DNA of 41,852 bases, taken from the NCBI GenBank assembly GCA_937140905.1, contig CAKZQO010000178.1:1-41852 (forward strand), read 5' to 3'. Position numbers and translations under genes: made by a program. Positions within the stretch are counted from its first letter, which is position 1, and every line of letters starts with the position of its first letter. The DNA comes from an uncultured Spirochaeta sp. (GTDB lineage: Bacteria; Spirochaetota; Spirochaetia; DTKZ01). Below the pieces are notes generated by a model, which ran no database searches, had not been told where the DNA came from, and worked only from the letters and a program-made list of their open reading frames with translations. This document shows, one piece after another, positions 26,623 to 34,258 of the stretch.

Positions 26623-26889
26623 CTATTGAATGATGGCCAGGATATCCTGCATCTTAACAATCAAATGGTCTTCCCCATCGATCTTTACCGAGGTTCCCGC
26701 ATACTTGTCATACATCACTCGATCGTTGGGCTTCACTTTGATGGCGTCCTTGTCGTCACCGACCGCAATAACTTTACCAATCTGAGTCTTTTCCTGAGCA
26801 GTCTGGGGAATGTAGAGTCCACTGGCCGTTTTCTGTTCCCCTTCCTCTACCTTGAGGAGCACACGATCACCAAGGGGTTGTAGTTTCAT
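26623..26889 (-). CDS. groES: Co-chaperonin GroES
   Basis: This 88-residue, ten-kilodalton chaperonin caps the GroEL cage during protein folding. It reads [16 protein letters not shown], with the mobile loop [17 protein letters not shown] and the end [14 protein letters not shown], all standard. A strong AGGAGG ribosome site lies before the ATG. The gene is solitary: groEL is not adjacent, which is seen in some spirochaetes. It has its own promoter and terminator. I looked for a CIRCE element (TTAGCACTC-N9-GAGTGCTAA) in the upstream region and found none, so HrcA control through CIRCE is not supported. Confidence 0.97.
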   Translation of the reverse strand: MKLQPLGDRVLLKVEEGEQKTASGLYIPQTAQEKTQIGKVIAVGDDKDAIKVKPNDRVMYDKYAGTSVKIDGEDHLIVKMQDILAIIQ

Positions 26890-26950
26890 ACGTATTCCTC
26901 CTGTGCATTTAAATGTATTGAATAAAGGTTCTGTCTCTTAATTTGATAAA

Positions 26951-26979
26951 AATATAAAAATAGAATTGTCCAGGGTCAA
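26951..26979 (-). promoter_or_regulatory. Promoter of groES
   Basis: Minus strand: TTGACC (26979-26974), a 17-base spacer and TATATT (26956-26951), a good sigma-70 promoter. It gives a leader of roughly 55 bases containing the AGGAGG ribosome site. Confidence 0.65.
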
Positions 26980-26993
26980 GGGAATTCCATTTC

Positions 26994-27022
26994 TTGTCGA
27001 AGGACTCAGAAATTAGTACATT
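26994..27022 (+). promoter_or_regulatory. Candidate promoter of the SEC-C gene, very short leader
   Basis: TTGTCG (26994-26999), a 17-base spacer and TACATT (27017-27022). The -10 ends nine bases before the ATG at 27032, so the transcript would have a leader of about three bases and no Shine-Dalgarno. Confidence 0.5.
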
Positions 27023-27031
27023 TATTCGGGT

Positions 27032-27709
27032 ATGGAAAGGGGAAAAAAACACCTGTCCTGGAAAGTAAATCTACATAAGGGACTCGAACGACTCAGTAGT
27101 CACGATCCATCGGGAGCGTTGAAGTACCTCCAGATGGCTTTGGAAGCCTGTCCTGTATCTGAACGTAAAGAATTGGGAAGAATTCTCTATTTTACCGGAA
27201 TCACCTTACGAAAGATTGGCCTGTACGATAGCGCGGTAAAAAGTTGGAACGCTGCTAGACGGGTCTGCAAATCCCCCTTGTATATCGCCTATGTGAGACG
27301 CTTTTCCAATGATTATGGGATGGCCAAACAAGCGCATCCGGAACTGGACGACTGGAGAGCTTTTTATTCTATTCAGATTGGGAAATACCTGAAAACAAAG
27401 AAATCTCATTCCTTTGGAACTCTGGCAGAACAAGACATGATTCGGGATCTGATCTTCGATGCGTGGCAGGAACTGGTTCGATCGGGACGGTTGGTTGGAA
27501 AGACCCCAAGGGAAAAATTAAAATTGTTTAACAACCATGAAATCATTTTCCCCTATTTCTTAGTTCCTCAAACCCTATCCATGTCTTTAGGGGAGGTAGC
27601 GAAAGAAAGGCTTAAGGTGAGGCTCTGTCCCTGTGGAAGTGGCTTACCCTTTCACATGTGTTGTGGTCGCAGGCAGGGGGGATGGGGTGCCCTGACTGGG
27701 AAATTATGA
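27032..27709 (+). CDS. Small TPR-like protein with C-terminal SEC-C zinc motif
   Basis: In this 225-residue protein, the N-terminal half contains helix pairs resembling tetratricopeptide repeats (for example PSGALKYLQMALEACP and LYDSAVKSWNAARRV, residues ~25-80). The C-terminus carries a SEC-C motif, CPCGSGLPFHMCC (C-x-C-x8-C-C), which binds zinc and in SecA contacts SecB or ribosomes. The middle (about 110-190) has no domain I recognise. Function is unknown; a protein-interaction or ribosome-associated role is a guess from the motif. It is probably monocistronic, reading towards the sigma-factor gene. Confidence 0.8.
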   Translation: MERGKKHLSWKVNLHKGLERLSSHDPSGALKYLQMALEACPVSERKELGRILYFTGITLRKIGLYDSAVKSWNAARRVCKSPLYIAYVRRFSNDYGMAKQAHPELDDWRAFYSIQIGKYLKTKKSHSFGTLAEQDMIRDLIFDAWQELVRSGRLVGKTPREKLKLFNNHEIIFPYFLVPQTLSMSLGEVAKERLKVRLCPCGSGLPFHMCCGRRQGGWGALTGKL

Positions 27710-27735
27710 TCCAGTTTGTATGGTTTTTTATATAG

Positions 27736-27754
27736 TTGTGTAAAAATGACACAA
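27736..27754. promoter_or_regulatory. Inverted repeat upstream of the sigma-factor promoters (possible enhancer site)
   Basis: TTGTGT-N7-ACACAA is a perfect six-base dyad centred about 123 bases upstream of the transcription start predicted from the sigma-54 promoter. This is the usual distance for an enhancer-binding activator of RpoN. It is not followed by a T-run, so termination is less likely. Confidence 0.4.
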
Positions 27755-27781
27755 TTTCTGATTGATCTAATTTTCTCTATA

Positions 27782-27812
27782 TTGGGATTTCATTATTTAT
27801 ATATGGTATAAT
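27782..27812 (+). promoter_or_regulatory. Sigma-70-type promoter of the sigma-factor gene
   Basis: TGG followed by a perfect TATAAT (27807-27812) forms an extended -10. A TTGGGA (27782-27787) lies 19 bases upstream as a weak -35. Transcription would start near 27819 and pass through the downstream sigma-54 promoter. Confidence 0.55.
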
Positions 27813-27840
27813 CATTTAGCCTTCGATCAATTTAATTCGG

Positions 27841-27858
27841 TTGGCATGTCTTTTGCTA
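27841..27858 (+). promoter_or_regulatory. Sigma-54 (RpoN) -24/-12 promoter of the sigma-factor gene
   Basis: TTGGCATGTCTTTTGCTA matches the -24/-12 consensus (TGGCAC-N5-TTGCW) with only the sixth base of TGGCAC changed. The GG (27843-27844) and GC (27855-27856) are exactly 12 bases apart, as required. The predicted start near 27868 falls just before AGGAGG and 12 bases before the ATG at 27880. Confidence 0.7.
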
Positions 27859-27879
27859 ATTATACTGCAGGAGGCAGCC

Positions 27880-28770
27880 ATGACCAAGACAGCAAGAAAG
27901 AAACCCCAGAGAGTTCCTGTAGAGAAGAATACCAATTCCGATGAGAATATTCTTTCTCTCTATTTAAAAGAAATAAACAAGATTCCCCTCCTTACCCGCG
28001 AAGAAGAGGACCGATATGCTCGATTGGCGGCTCAGGGAGACAAAGAAGCGCGAGAGAAACTGTTGAAAGCTAACCTGCGATTCGTGGTCAATGTTGCGAA
28101 GAAGTATCAGAATCAGGGTTTGCCTCTTTCGGATCTCATTAGTGAAGGGAACATCGGGCTGCTCAATGCCATCGAACGGTATGACGTAAATAAAGGGTAC
28201 CATTTCATCTCTTATGCCGTATGGTGGATTCGCCAGGCGATTCTGAAAGCCATCTGTGAAAAATCGAGAATGATTCGGTTGCCCTTAAACCGGGCGAATG
28301 AGCTAGTGCAGATTGAAAAGGCCCGCAAACTAGTTCAGAACTCTTCCAAGAGCGAAGATGCGGAAATGAAGGAAATCGCCCGGCTTCTTAACATGGATGA
28401 AACCCATGTGGCGGAGTTGGTGAACATCAGTAGGGACTTGGTATCTCTAGAAACACCCGTATACGCAGAGAAAGATTCTTCCTCCTTAGGGGATTTTGTC
28501 GAGGACGTGGGATTCAAGCATCCGGAAGAGGTAGTGATCCAGGAATCCCTCAAGGAAGACATCAACAAGATTCTGAAAACTCTGTCGGAAAAGGAAGCGG
28601 AAATCATCCAATACCGATTCGGTTTGAATGGTAGGACCCCCCTTTCTCTCAAGGAAATAGGGGAGAAGTACAATCTTACCAAGGAACGGATTCGTCAGAT
28701 CGAGAAAAAAGCGTTGAAAAGGATGCAACATCCTTCCCGTAGCGAAATTCTCAAGGCTTACCTGCAGTAG
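27880..28770 (+). CDS. RNA polymerase sigma factor, sigma-70 family group 2 (RpoD/RpoS-like)
   Basis: This 296-residue sigma factor lacks region 1.1. Region 1.2 is NILSLYLKEINKIPLLTREE. Region 2 contains LLKANLRFVVNVAKKYQNQG and ISYAVWWIRQAILKAI, recognising the -10 element. Region 3 follows (VQIEKARKL, IARLLNMDETHVAELV). Region 4 ends with the HTH SLKEIGEKYNLTKERIRQIE, recognising the -35. The length and lack of region 1.1 suggest an alternative (group 2) factor and not the primary one. The ATG at 27880 has AGGAGG at ideal distance. The in-frame TTG at 27841 is part of the sigma-54 promoter and is rejected as a start. A strong terminator follows the gene. Confidence 0.93.
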   Translation: MTKTARKKPQRVPVEKNTNSDENILSLYLKEINKIPLLTREEEDRYARLAAQGDKEAREKLLKANLRFVVNVAKKYQNQGLPLSDLISEGNIGLLNAIERYDVNKGYHFISYAVWWIRQAILKAICEKSRMIRLPLNRANELVQIEKARKLVQNSSKSEDAEMKEIARLLNMDETHVAELVNISRDLVSLETPVYAEKDSSSLGDFVEDVGFKHPEEVVIQESLKEDINKILKTLSEKEAEIIQYRFGLNGRTPLSLKEIGEKYNLTKERIRQIEKKALKRMQHPSRSEILKAYLQ

Positions 28771-28833
28771 CAAATTGCGCTGAAGAGAAGTTTGATTAGT
28801 GTTTTCTGCTAATTTCCCGAATAAAAGTTCTGG

Positions 28834-28860
28834 CCGGCCGAGAAGGGGCCGGTTTTTTTT
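28834..28860 (+). terminator. Intrinsic terminator after the sigma-factor gene
   Basis: CCGGCC (28834-28839) pairs with GGCCGG (28847-28852) across a seven-base loop and is followed by a run of eight T residues. A canonical rho-independent terminator separating the sigma-factor gene from PPDK. Confidence 0.88.
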
Positions 28861-28863
28861 ATC

Positions 28864-28892
28864 TTGACGGATACCCCACATTCCGGTACGCT
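28864..28892 (+). promoter_or_regulatory. Candidate promoter of the PPDK gene
   Basis: TTGACG (28864-28869), a 17-base spacer and a weak -10, TACGCT (28887-28892). It directly follows the preceding terminator and would give a leader of about 50 bases with AAGGAGGA before the ATG. Confidence 0.4.
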
Positions 28893-28949
28893 AAGTCTCA
28901 TTATACGAAATTATTGGACATGCCACTAGGGCAAGGAGGAGAACGTAAA

Positions 28950-31613
28950 ATGGGAAAGTTAGTTTATTTTTTTGGGAATGGAGAAGCTGAGGGTGACGCT
29001 AAGCAACGGGACCTCTTAGGGGGGAAAGGAGCTAATCTAGCAGAGATGACCAACCTTGGGATACCCGTTCCACCAGGGTTCACCATAGCAACCGATGTAT
29101 GCGAAGCCTACTATGCAAATAATAAACAACACCCTGTAGGTCTGAAAGAGGAAGTAGAGGCAAACCTTGCCCGATTAGAACAGGTGATGGGAAAGAAATT
29201 GGGAGATCCGGAAGATCCGTTACTGGTTTCTGTCCGGTCTGGAGCAGCAGTATCCATGCCAGGCATGATGGAAACCGTCCTTAACCTGGGATTGAACGAT
29301 AAAGCAGTGGAAGGATTGGCGAAGAAATCGGGCAATCCCCGGTTTGCCTACGATGCGTACCGTAGGTTCATCCAGATGTTCGGAAACGTTGTGATGGGGG
29401 TTTCAGCCGAACATTTCGAGGAAGAATTGGACAAGCTGAAAAAGAAGCGGGGAGTGAAAGAGGATACCGACCTGACCGCGGAGGACCTAAAAGGGCTGGT
29501 AAAGACTTTCAAGGGAGTATATTCAAAGTACACAAAAAAACCCTTCCCGCAGGAACCCAAGGAACAGCTGTGGGCAGCCATCGACGCGGTACTGGAATCG
29601 TGGAATAGCCCCAAAGCGGTAAAATACCGCAGCATCCATGGCATCCGGGGTTTGAAAGGAACAGCTGTCAACGTTCAAGCGATGGTGTTCGGGAACTATG
29701 GAAACGATTCGGGCACAGGAGTTTGCTTCTCCCGAGATCCTTCGACCGGAGAGAACAAGTTCTATGGGGAATACCTGATCAATGCCCAGGGCGAGGATGT
29801 GGTGGCAGGGATCCGGACACCAGAAAAAATTTCTCAGCTGGAAAAAAAGAATCCCGAAGTATACCGACAGCTCCTCGAAATCAAGAATCGGCTGGAATCT
29901 CACTTTAAAGACATGCAGGATATCGAGTTCACTATCCAACAAGGGAAGTTGTACATCCTTCAGACCCGAACGGGAAAGCGCACAGGCCCCGCAGCAGTGA
30001 AGATGGCTGTCGACATGGTAAAAGAAGGACTCATCACGAAGGAACAAGCGGTGAAACGGATCGATCCTGAACAGTTGAACCAGTTGTTCCATCCTCAGGT
30101 AGATTCCAAGGCAAAAAAAAGCGCCACCCTACTTGCCAAAGGGCTCAATGCGTCACCGGGCGCGGCTAGCGGCCAGATCGTATTCACGGCGGAAGATGCC
30201 GAAGCATGGGCGGCCGCAAAGAAGAGCGTGATTTTGGTTCGTAAGGAAACTTCCCCTGAAGACATTGGCGGGATGCATGCAGCGAAAGGGATATTGACTG
30301 CTACGGGAGGAATGACGAGTCATGCAGCGGTAGTGGCCCGGGGCATGGGACGTCCCTGTGTGGCAGGTTGTAAGGACATTACTGTCTCCGGAAAGACGAT
30401 GAAGGTAAAGGGGAAAACCTTCAAAGAGGGGGACTACATAACCATCGATGGGAACACGGGAGAGGTGTTCGAAGGATCCCTAAAACTGATCCAACCGAAG
30501 CTTTCCGAAGAGTATCATACCCTCATGTCGTGGGTGGACGAGATCCGGTTGGGAGCTACCCGAGAGGGAGTGATGGAGAAGGGATTCCGGGTTCGAACCA
30601 ACGCGGATACCCCCCATGACGCGAAGGTAGCCCGGGAGTTTGGAGCGGAGGGGATCGGCCTCTGCAGAACGGAGCACATGTTCTTCGAGGAAGGAAAGCT
30701 AGTGATCTTCCAGGAAATGATCGTCGCGGAGGATAGCGAAGCTAGGAGAAAAGCGTTACGGAAGCTTTTGCCCCTTCAGAAGAAAGATTTCGTGGGAATT
30801 TTCAAGGAAATGCATGGTCTTCCCGTGACCATTCGGTTACTGGATCCACCCCTTCACGAGTTTGTGCCGAAAACGAAAGCAGAGATTCGGGAACTTGCCC
30901 AGACACTTGGGGTTTCTCCTGCAAAATTAGAGGAGAAGGTGCATTCCCTCCACGAGTTCAACCCCATGCTAGGACACAGGGGATGCCGGTTGGGAATTAC
31001 CTATCCGGAGATCTACGATATGCAGGTGGAAGCTATCATTACCGCAGCCTGTGAGGTGGCAACGAAGGGAGTACAGGTAATCCCCGAGATCATGTTCCCC
31101 CTCGTGGGTACCGTGAAGGAAATGGCCCTTCTGAAAGAACGCGCTGAACGAATTATCCAAGAAATCTTCCAGAAGAAAAAAATTCGGGTGGACTATAAAA
31201 TTGGATCAATGATCGAACTTCCTAGGGCAGCCATTATTGCAGACAAGTTGACTCCTTTGGTGGATTTCTTCTCCTTTGGTACCAACGATCTCACTCAATG
31301 CGTGTATGGGTATTCCCGAGACGATGTGGGCACTTTCCTTCCCGTGTATCTAGAGCAGAACATTCTGGAGGAGGATCCCTTCAAGAGCTTGGACCAGGAA
31401 GGGGTAGGCACGTTAGTGAAAATGGCCGCTGAATCCAGTAAAAAGGTAAAACCAGAGATTAAGCTGGGGATCTGTGGTGAACATGGGGGCGATCCCAAAT
31501 CGATCGATTTCTGTTACCGTGTAGGGATGAACTATGTGTCCTGCTCACCTTACCGGGTTCCTGTAGCCCGATTGGCCGCTGCGCAGGCAGTTCTAAAGAA
31601 TGGGAAAAAGTGA
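28950..31613 (+). CDS. ppdK: Pyruvate, phosphate dikinase
   Basis: It interconverts pyruvate + ATP + Pi with phosphoenolpyruvate + AMP + PPi and in anaerobes often serves glycolysis in the ATP-forming direction. The 887-residue length fits the family. The N-terminal nucleotide-binding domain has LLGGKGANLAEMTNLGIPVP and VSVRSGAAVSMPGMMETVLN. The swivelling domain carries the phospho-histidine motif GGMTSHAAVVARGMG. The C-terminal barrel has IGLCRTEHMF, FSFGTNDLTQ and GICGEHGGDPKSI. The chosen ATG follows AAGGAGGA at ideal distance. A preceding 12-codon in-frame extension contains the ribosome site itself and is rejected. It has its own transcription unit after a strong terminator. Confidence 0.97.
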   Translation: MGKLVYFFGNGEAEGDAKQRDLLGGKGANLAEMTNLGIPVPPGFTIATDVCEAYYANNKQHPVGLKEEVEANLARLEQVMGKKLGDPEDPLLVSVRSGAAVSMPGMMETVLNLGLNDKAVEGLAKKSGNPRFAYDAYRRFIQMFGNVVMGVSAEHFEEELDKLKKKRGVKEDTDLTAEDLKGLVKTFKGVYSKYTKKPFPQEPKEQLWAAIDAVLESWNSPKAVKYRSIHGIRGLKGTAVNVQAMVFGNYGNDSGTGVCFSRDPSTGENKFYGEYLINAQGEDVVAGIRTPEKISQLEKKNPEVYRQLLEIKNRLESHFKDMQDIEFTIQQGKLYILQTRTGKRTGPAAVKMAVDMVKEGLITKEQAVKRIDPEQLNQLFHPQVDSKAKKSATLLAKGLNASPGAASGQIVFTAEDAEAWAAAKKSVILVRKETSPEDIGGMHAAKGILTATGGMTSHAAVVARGMGRPCVAGCKDITVSGKTMKVKGKTFKEGDYITIDGNTGEVFEGSLKLIQPKLSEEYHTLMSWVDEIRLGATREGVMEKGFRVRTNADTPHDAKVAREFGAEGIGLCRTEHMFFEEGKLVIFQEMIVAEDSEARRKALRKLLPLQKKDFVGIFKEMHGLPVTIRLLDPPLHEFVPKTKAEIRELAQTLGVSPAKLEEKVHSLHEFNPMLGHRGCRLGITYPEIYDMQVEAIITAACEVATKGVQVIPEIMFPLVGTVKEMALLKERAERIIQEIFQKKKIRVDYKIGSMIELPRAAIIADKLTPLVDFFSFGTNDLTQCVYGYSRDDVGTFLPVYLEQNILEEDPFKSLDQEGVGTLVKMAAESSKKVKPEIKLGICGEHGGDPKSIDFCYRVGMNYVSCSPYRVPVARLAAAQAVLKNGKK

Positions 31614-31701
31614 AGGTGGTAAAGGGTCGTAAAAAAACCTATATCCATCTATAAGGGAGATGGGGGTGAGGTGCCGATTTTGATACCATGAGAGGTGAAC
31701 A

Positions 31702-32739
31702 ATGAAACTAACAAGGTCTATCTTTGGAAAAACCTCCCATGGGCAAGATGTGGAGTTGTTTTCCTTGAAATCCGAAGGAGGGCTTGGGGCAGAGATTATC
31801 TCCTATGGGGCTGCCCTAAAGTCCTTCCGTATGCCTGACAGAACGGGAAAGGTAGAAGAAATCACCCTAGGGTTCGACACCTTAGCGGAATATGAAGCAA
31901 ACCGTAGGTTCTTCGGAGCCACGATCGGTAGGGTAGCCAATCGAATTGCCGGTGGTAGATTCTTCCTCTATGGGAAGGAATACCGACTAGCGGTAAATAA
32001 TGGACCAAACCATCTTCATGGAGGGGTAAAAGGATTCGATCGGGTGGTATGGAAGGGAGAAACCTTCCTGCAGCCCGACAGAGCAAGCATCGTATTCACC
32101 TATACCAGCCCTGACGGTGAGGAAGGGTATCCAGGGGAGCTAAAGGTGGTGGTTACCTATACGCTCACGGATGAAGGGGAGTTATCCATCACCTATGAGG
32201 CTGAAACGAACGAGCCTACTCCCGTGAATTTAACAAACCATACTTTCTGGAACCTGCGGGGGGTAGGAACGACCATTGAGCCGATGGAATTAGAACTCCG
32301 TTGCCCCTTCTATCTACCCGTGGATGAAACGCTGATTCCTACGGGAGAGATCCTCTCCGTCCGGGGGACACCGATGGATTTTCTAACGCCCAAACCCATT
32401 GGGAAGGATATCGATCAGGTGAAACCAAATGGGTATGATCATTGCTTCGTGATCGAAGGATCTTCGGAGCCGGTTAGGACGGCAGCGATCCTTCGGGATC
32501 CTGAAAGCGGTCGTGTCATGGAAGTGCTAACAGATCTACCGGGGATTCAGTTCTACTCGGGTAACATGATCCAGGATATACGAGGAGCCGGTGGGAAATG
32601 GTTCAAGAAGAGGTGCGCTCTATGTCTGGAAACAGAACTATTCCCTGATTCGGTGAATCGGCCCCATTTCCCCTCTACTATTCTACAGCCTGGTGTAACA
32701 TTTCGCACCACAACGGTGCATCGGTTTAAAGTAGAGTAA
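31702..32739 (+). CDS. galM: Aldose 1-epimerase (galactose mutarotase)
   Basis: It interconverts alpha and beta anomers of hexoses such as glucose and galactose. This 345-residue protein has FGATIGRVANRIAGGRF, the substrate-binding NNGPNHLHGG, the catalytic histidine segment VNLTNHTFWNL, and the catalytic glutamate region CLETELFPDSVNRPHFPS. A GAGAGGTG ribosome site precedes the ATG. There is no signal peptide, so it is cytoplasmic. Other galactose-pathway genes are not adjacent. It probably serves general sugar metabolism in an organism with at least two sugar ABC systems in this window. Confidence 0.95.
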   Translation: MKLTRSIFGKTSHGQDVELFSLKSEGGLGAEIISYGAALKSFRMPDRTGKVEEITLGFDTLAEYEANRRFFGATIGRVANRIAGGRFFLYGKEYRLAVNNGPNHLHGGVKGFDRVVWKGETFLQPDRASIVFTYTSPDGEEGYPGELKVVVTYTLTDEGELSITYEAETNEPTPVNLTNHTFWNLRGVGTTIEPMELELRCPFYLPVDETLIPTGEILSVRGTPMDFLTPKPIGKDIDQVKPNGYDHCFVIEGSSEPVRTAAILRDPESGRVMEVLTDLPGIQFYSGNMIQDIRGAGGKWFKKRCALCLETELFPDSVNRPHFPSTILQPGVTFRTTTVHRFKVE

Positions 32740-32876
32740 TTGATCCTTAGCCCTACCCCCTCTCCCCATACTAGCGCACATTCCCCTAACCGAGTCTAAG
32801 CTGGTAGGAAAACTACTTGCCTTGAAATCCCTTTTTCACACATACTCGCGTAAAATAGAATATGGGAGGAAAAGAA

Positions 32877-33218
32877 ATGAACAAGGTGTTTTTCAACGTG
32901 GTTGACGGTCCATGGGAAGATCTCGGTAAAGGGCAAAAACGAAAGATACTCCACATGAACAACCTTTCCATTATGCTCTTGCGATTCCCTAAAGGCACGG
33001 TTACAGAGGCTACCCATAAACATCCACAGGAACAGGCAGCGGTAATACTAAGTGGCAGGGCACGGATGTACGTAGGCGATGCAGTGAAGGAACTGGGGCC
33101 TGGAGACGGCTACAGGGTCCCTTCCAATGTTCCTCATCATATCGAGATCCTGGAAGATGCGGTTTTGGCAGATTTTTTTAGCCCAAAGCGGGATGATTTA
33201 AAGGCTACAGAGGCATAA
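32877..33218 (+). CDS. Small cupin-domain protein
   Basis: This 113-residue single-domain cupin has a first motif containing THKHPQEQAAVILSG (His-His-Glu type metal ligands) and a second around GDGYRVPSNVPHHIEIL. Such proteins may bind sugars or metals, or act as isomerases. The specific function is unknown. The start chosen is the second in-frame ATG, because GGGAGGA lies six bases before it. The ATG 15 bases upstream (32862) overlaps that ribosome site. The gene lies between galM and a GntR-family regulator, but belongs clearly to neither operon. Confidence 0.82.
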   Translation: MNKVFFNVVDGPWEDLGKGQKRKILHMNNLSIMLLRFPKGTVTEATHKHPQEQAAVILSGRARMYVGDAVKELGPGDGYRVPSNVPHHIEILEDAVLADFFSPKRDDLKATEA

Positions 33219-33275
33219 CACAGAACCTTAGACTGGATTGGTACGGCAACGTAAGGAATCACACGGGAATTTCCA

Positions 33276-33304
33276 TTGACAGATCCTCCATTCCGTTACA
33301 TACT
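33276..33304 (+). promoter_or_regulatory. Promoter of the GntR-transketolase-ABC operon
   Basis: A consensus TTGACA (33276-33281), a 17-base spacer and CATACT (33299-33304). Transcription would start near 33311, directly upstream of a pair of palindromes, and leave a leader of about 140 bases before the regulator gene. Confidence 0.55.
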
Positions 33305-33318
33305 TTTTATAGAAAATC

Positions 33319-33342
33319 TGGTAAACCAAGGGTGGTTAACCA
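33319..33342. promoter_or_regulatory. Twin palindromic operator for a GntR/FadR-family regulator
   Basis: TGGTAAACCA (33319-33328) and TGGTTAACCA (33333-33342) are two ten-base palindromes whose starts are 14 bases apart. TGGT...ACCA is the typical half-site pattern of FadR-subfamily GntR operators. They sit just downstream of the predicted transcription start and 109 bases before the regulator gene, so repression by roadblock and autoregulation are likely. Confidence 0.6.
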
Positions 33343-33450
33343 GTGAGTAGGGTTAAGCCTAAGAATGAGAAGAGGCTTTCTATAAAGCTGGAATCTAGGA
33401 TGCACAGACAAAGAGCTGAATAATCAAGGAATGGATGAGGAGGATCCTCC

Positions 33451-34176
33451 ATGCCAGATAGTGCCCTAGACCTCTTTAAAGAGATTCAAGTTCGTAAGCC
33501 CACGGATCTCATCATCGAGCAGATCCGTAACCTTATTGCGAATGGGACGTTAAAACCGGGAATGAAGCTTCCTCCGGAACGCGCTCTGGCGGAAAAATTT
33601 CGGGTAGGAAGGGGATACATCCGGGAAGCCATAAAAAAACTCGAGTTCTACGGAATCCTAAAAACCATACCTAAGAAGGGAACCTACGTTTCTAGTCTCG
33701 GAGTAAAAGCTCTAGAGGGCCTTATTTCCAATATTCTTGGGATGGAAGAACGGAACATCGAGAAGTTATTGGAAACCCGGGCCGTTCTCGAAATCCACAC
33801 TGCTAGGATGGCAGCCCGAAGGGGAACAGAGGAAGATTTTTTCCAGATTCAGAAGAGTCATGATGAGTTCAAGAGAAAAGTGACAATGGGTCTACCCACG
33901 CTGGAGGAAGATCATGTGTTCCATCTGGCCATCGGATATGCAGCCCACAATAGCATTTCCAACTCATTGATCGGTCTCATCATACCCGATGTGATTATCA
34001 TGAACAGAGACTACCAGGATCCAGGTTCGGACCGAGTACAGACCATAGCGGAACATGAAGCAGTGATCCAGGCTATTTTAAAGAGGGATTCCGAAGGGGC
34101 TGCTATCGCAATGCGGTACCATATGATCATGGCTTACAGAAGGAGGTTCCCGGGGAAAGAGCCTGAATGGGTGTAG
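33451..34176 (+). CDS. GntR-family transcriptional regulator, FadR subfamily (FCD domain)
   Basis: This 241-residue ligand-responsive repressor or activator has an N-terminal winged helix (residues ~14-84) that reads GMKLPPERALAEKFRVGRGY and ends KTIPKKGTYVSS. The C-terminal all-helical FCD domain shows the metal-ligand set Asp154 and His158 (EEDHVFHLA), His202 (IAEHEA) and His224 (RYHMIM), so it likely binds a metal and a carboxylate or phosphosugar ligand. An AGGAGGATCC ribosome site precedes the ATG. It heads the split transketolase and ABC transporter genes and most likely controls them through the twin palindrome upstream. The inducer is unknown. Confidence 0.92.
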   Translation: MPDSALDLFKEIQVRKPTDLIIEQIRNLIANGTLKPGMKLPPERALAEKFRVGRGYIREAIKKLEFYGILKTIPKKGTYVSSLGVKALEGLISNILGMEERNIEKLLETRAVLEIHTARMAARRGTEEDFFQIQKSHDEFKRKVTMGLPTLEEDHVFHLAIGYAAHNSISNSLIGLIIPDVIIMNRDYQDPGSDRVQTIAEHEAVIQAILKRDSEGAAIAMRYHMIMAYRRRFPGKEPEWV

Positions 34177-34258
34177 AGAGGTGAGTTTGGAAATAACACC
34201 TAGGGGGCGTAAGAAAGACATTCAATTAAAGATTTAAAGAAAAAGGGGGAGGAAGCTA

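Noticed and set aside
26890-27031. CIRCE (HrcA) operator upstream of groES
   Set aside because: No TTAGCACTC/GAGTGCTAA dyad is present in the intergenic region.
27841-27879. TTG at 27841 as start of the sigma factor
   Set aside because: These bases form the sigma-54 promoter and the Shine-Dalgarno; AGGAGG is ideally spaced for the ATG at 27880.
31645-31663. Hairpin CCATCT-N7-AGATGG after PPDK as a terminator
   Set aside because: The stem is weak and is followed by a G-rich sequence without a T-run.
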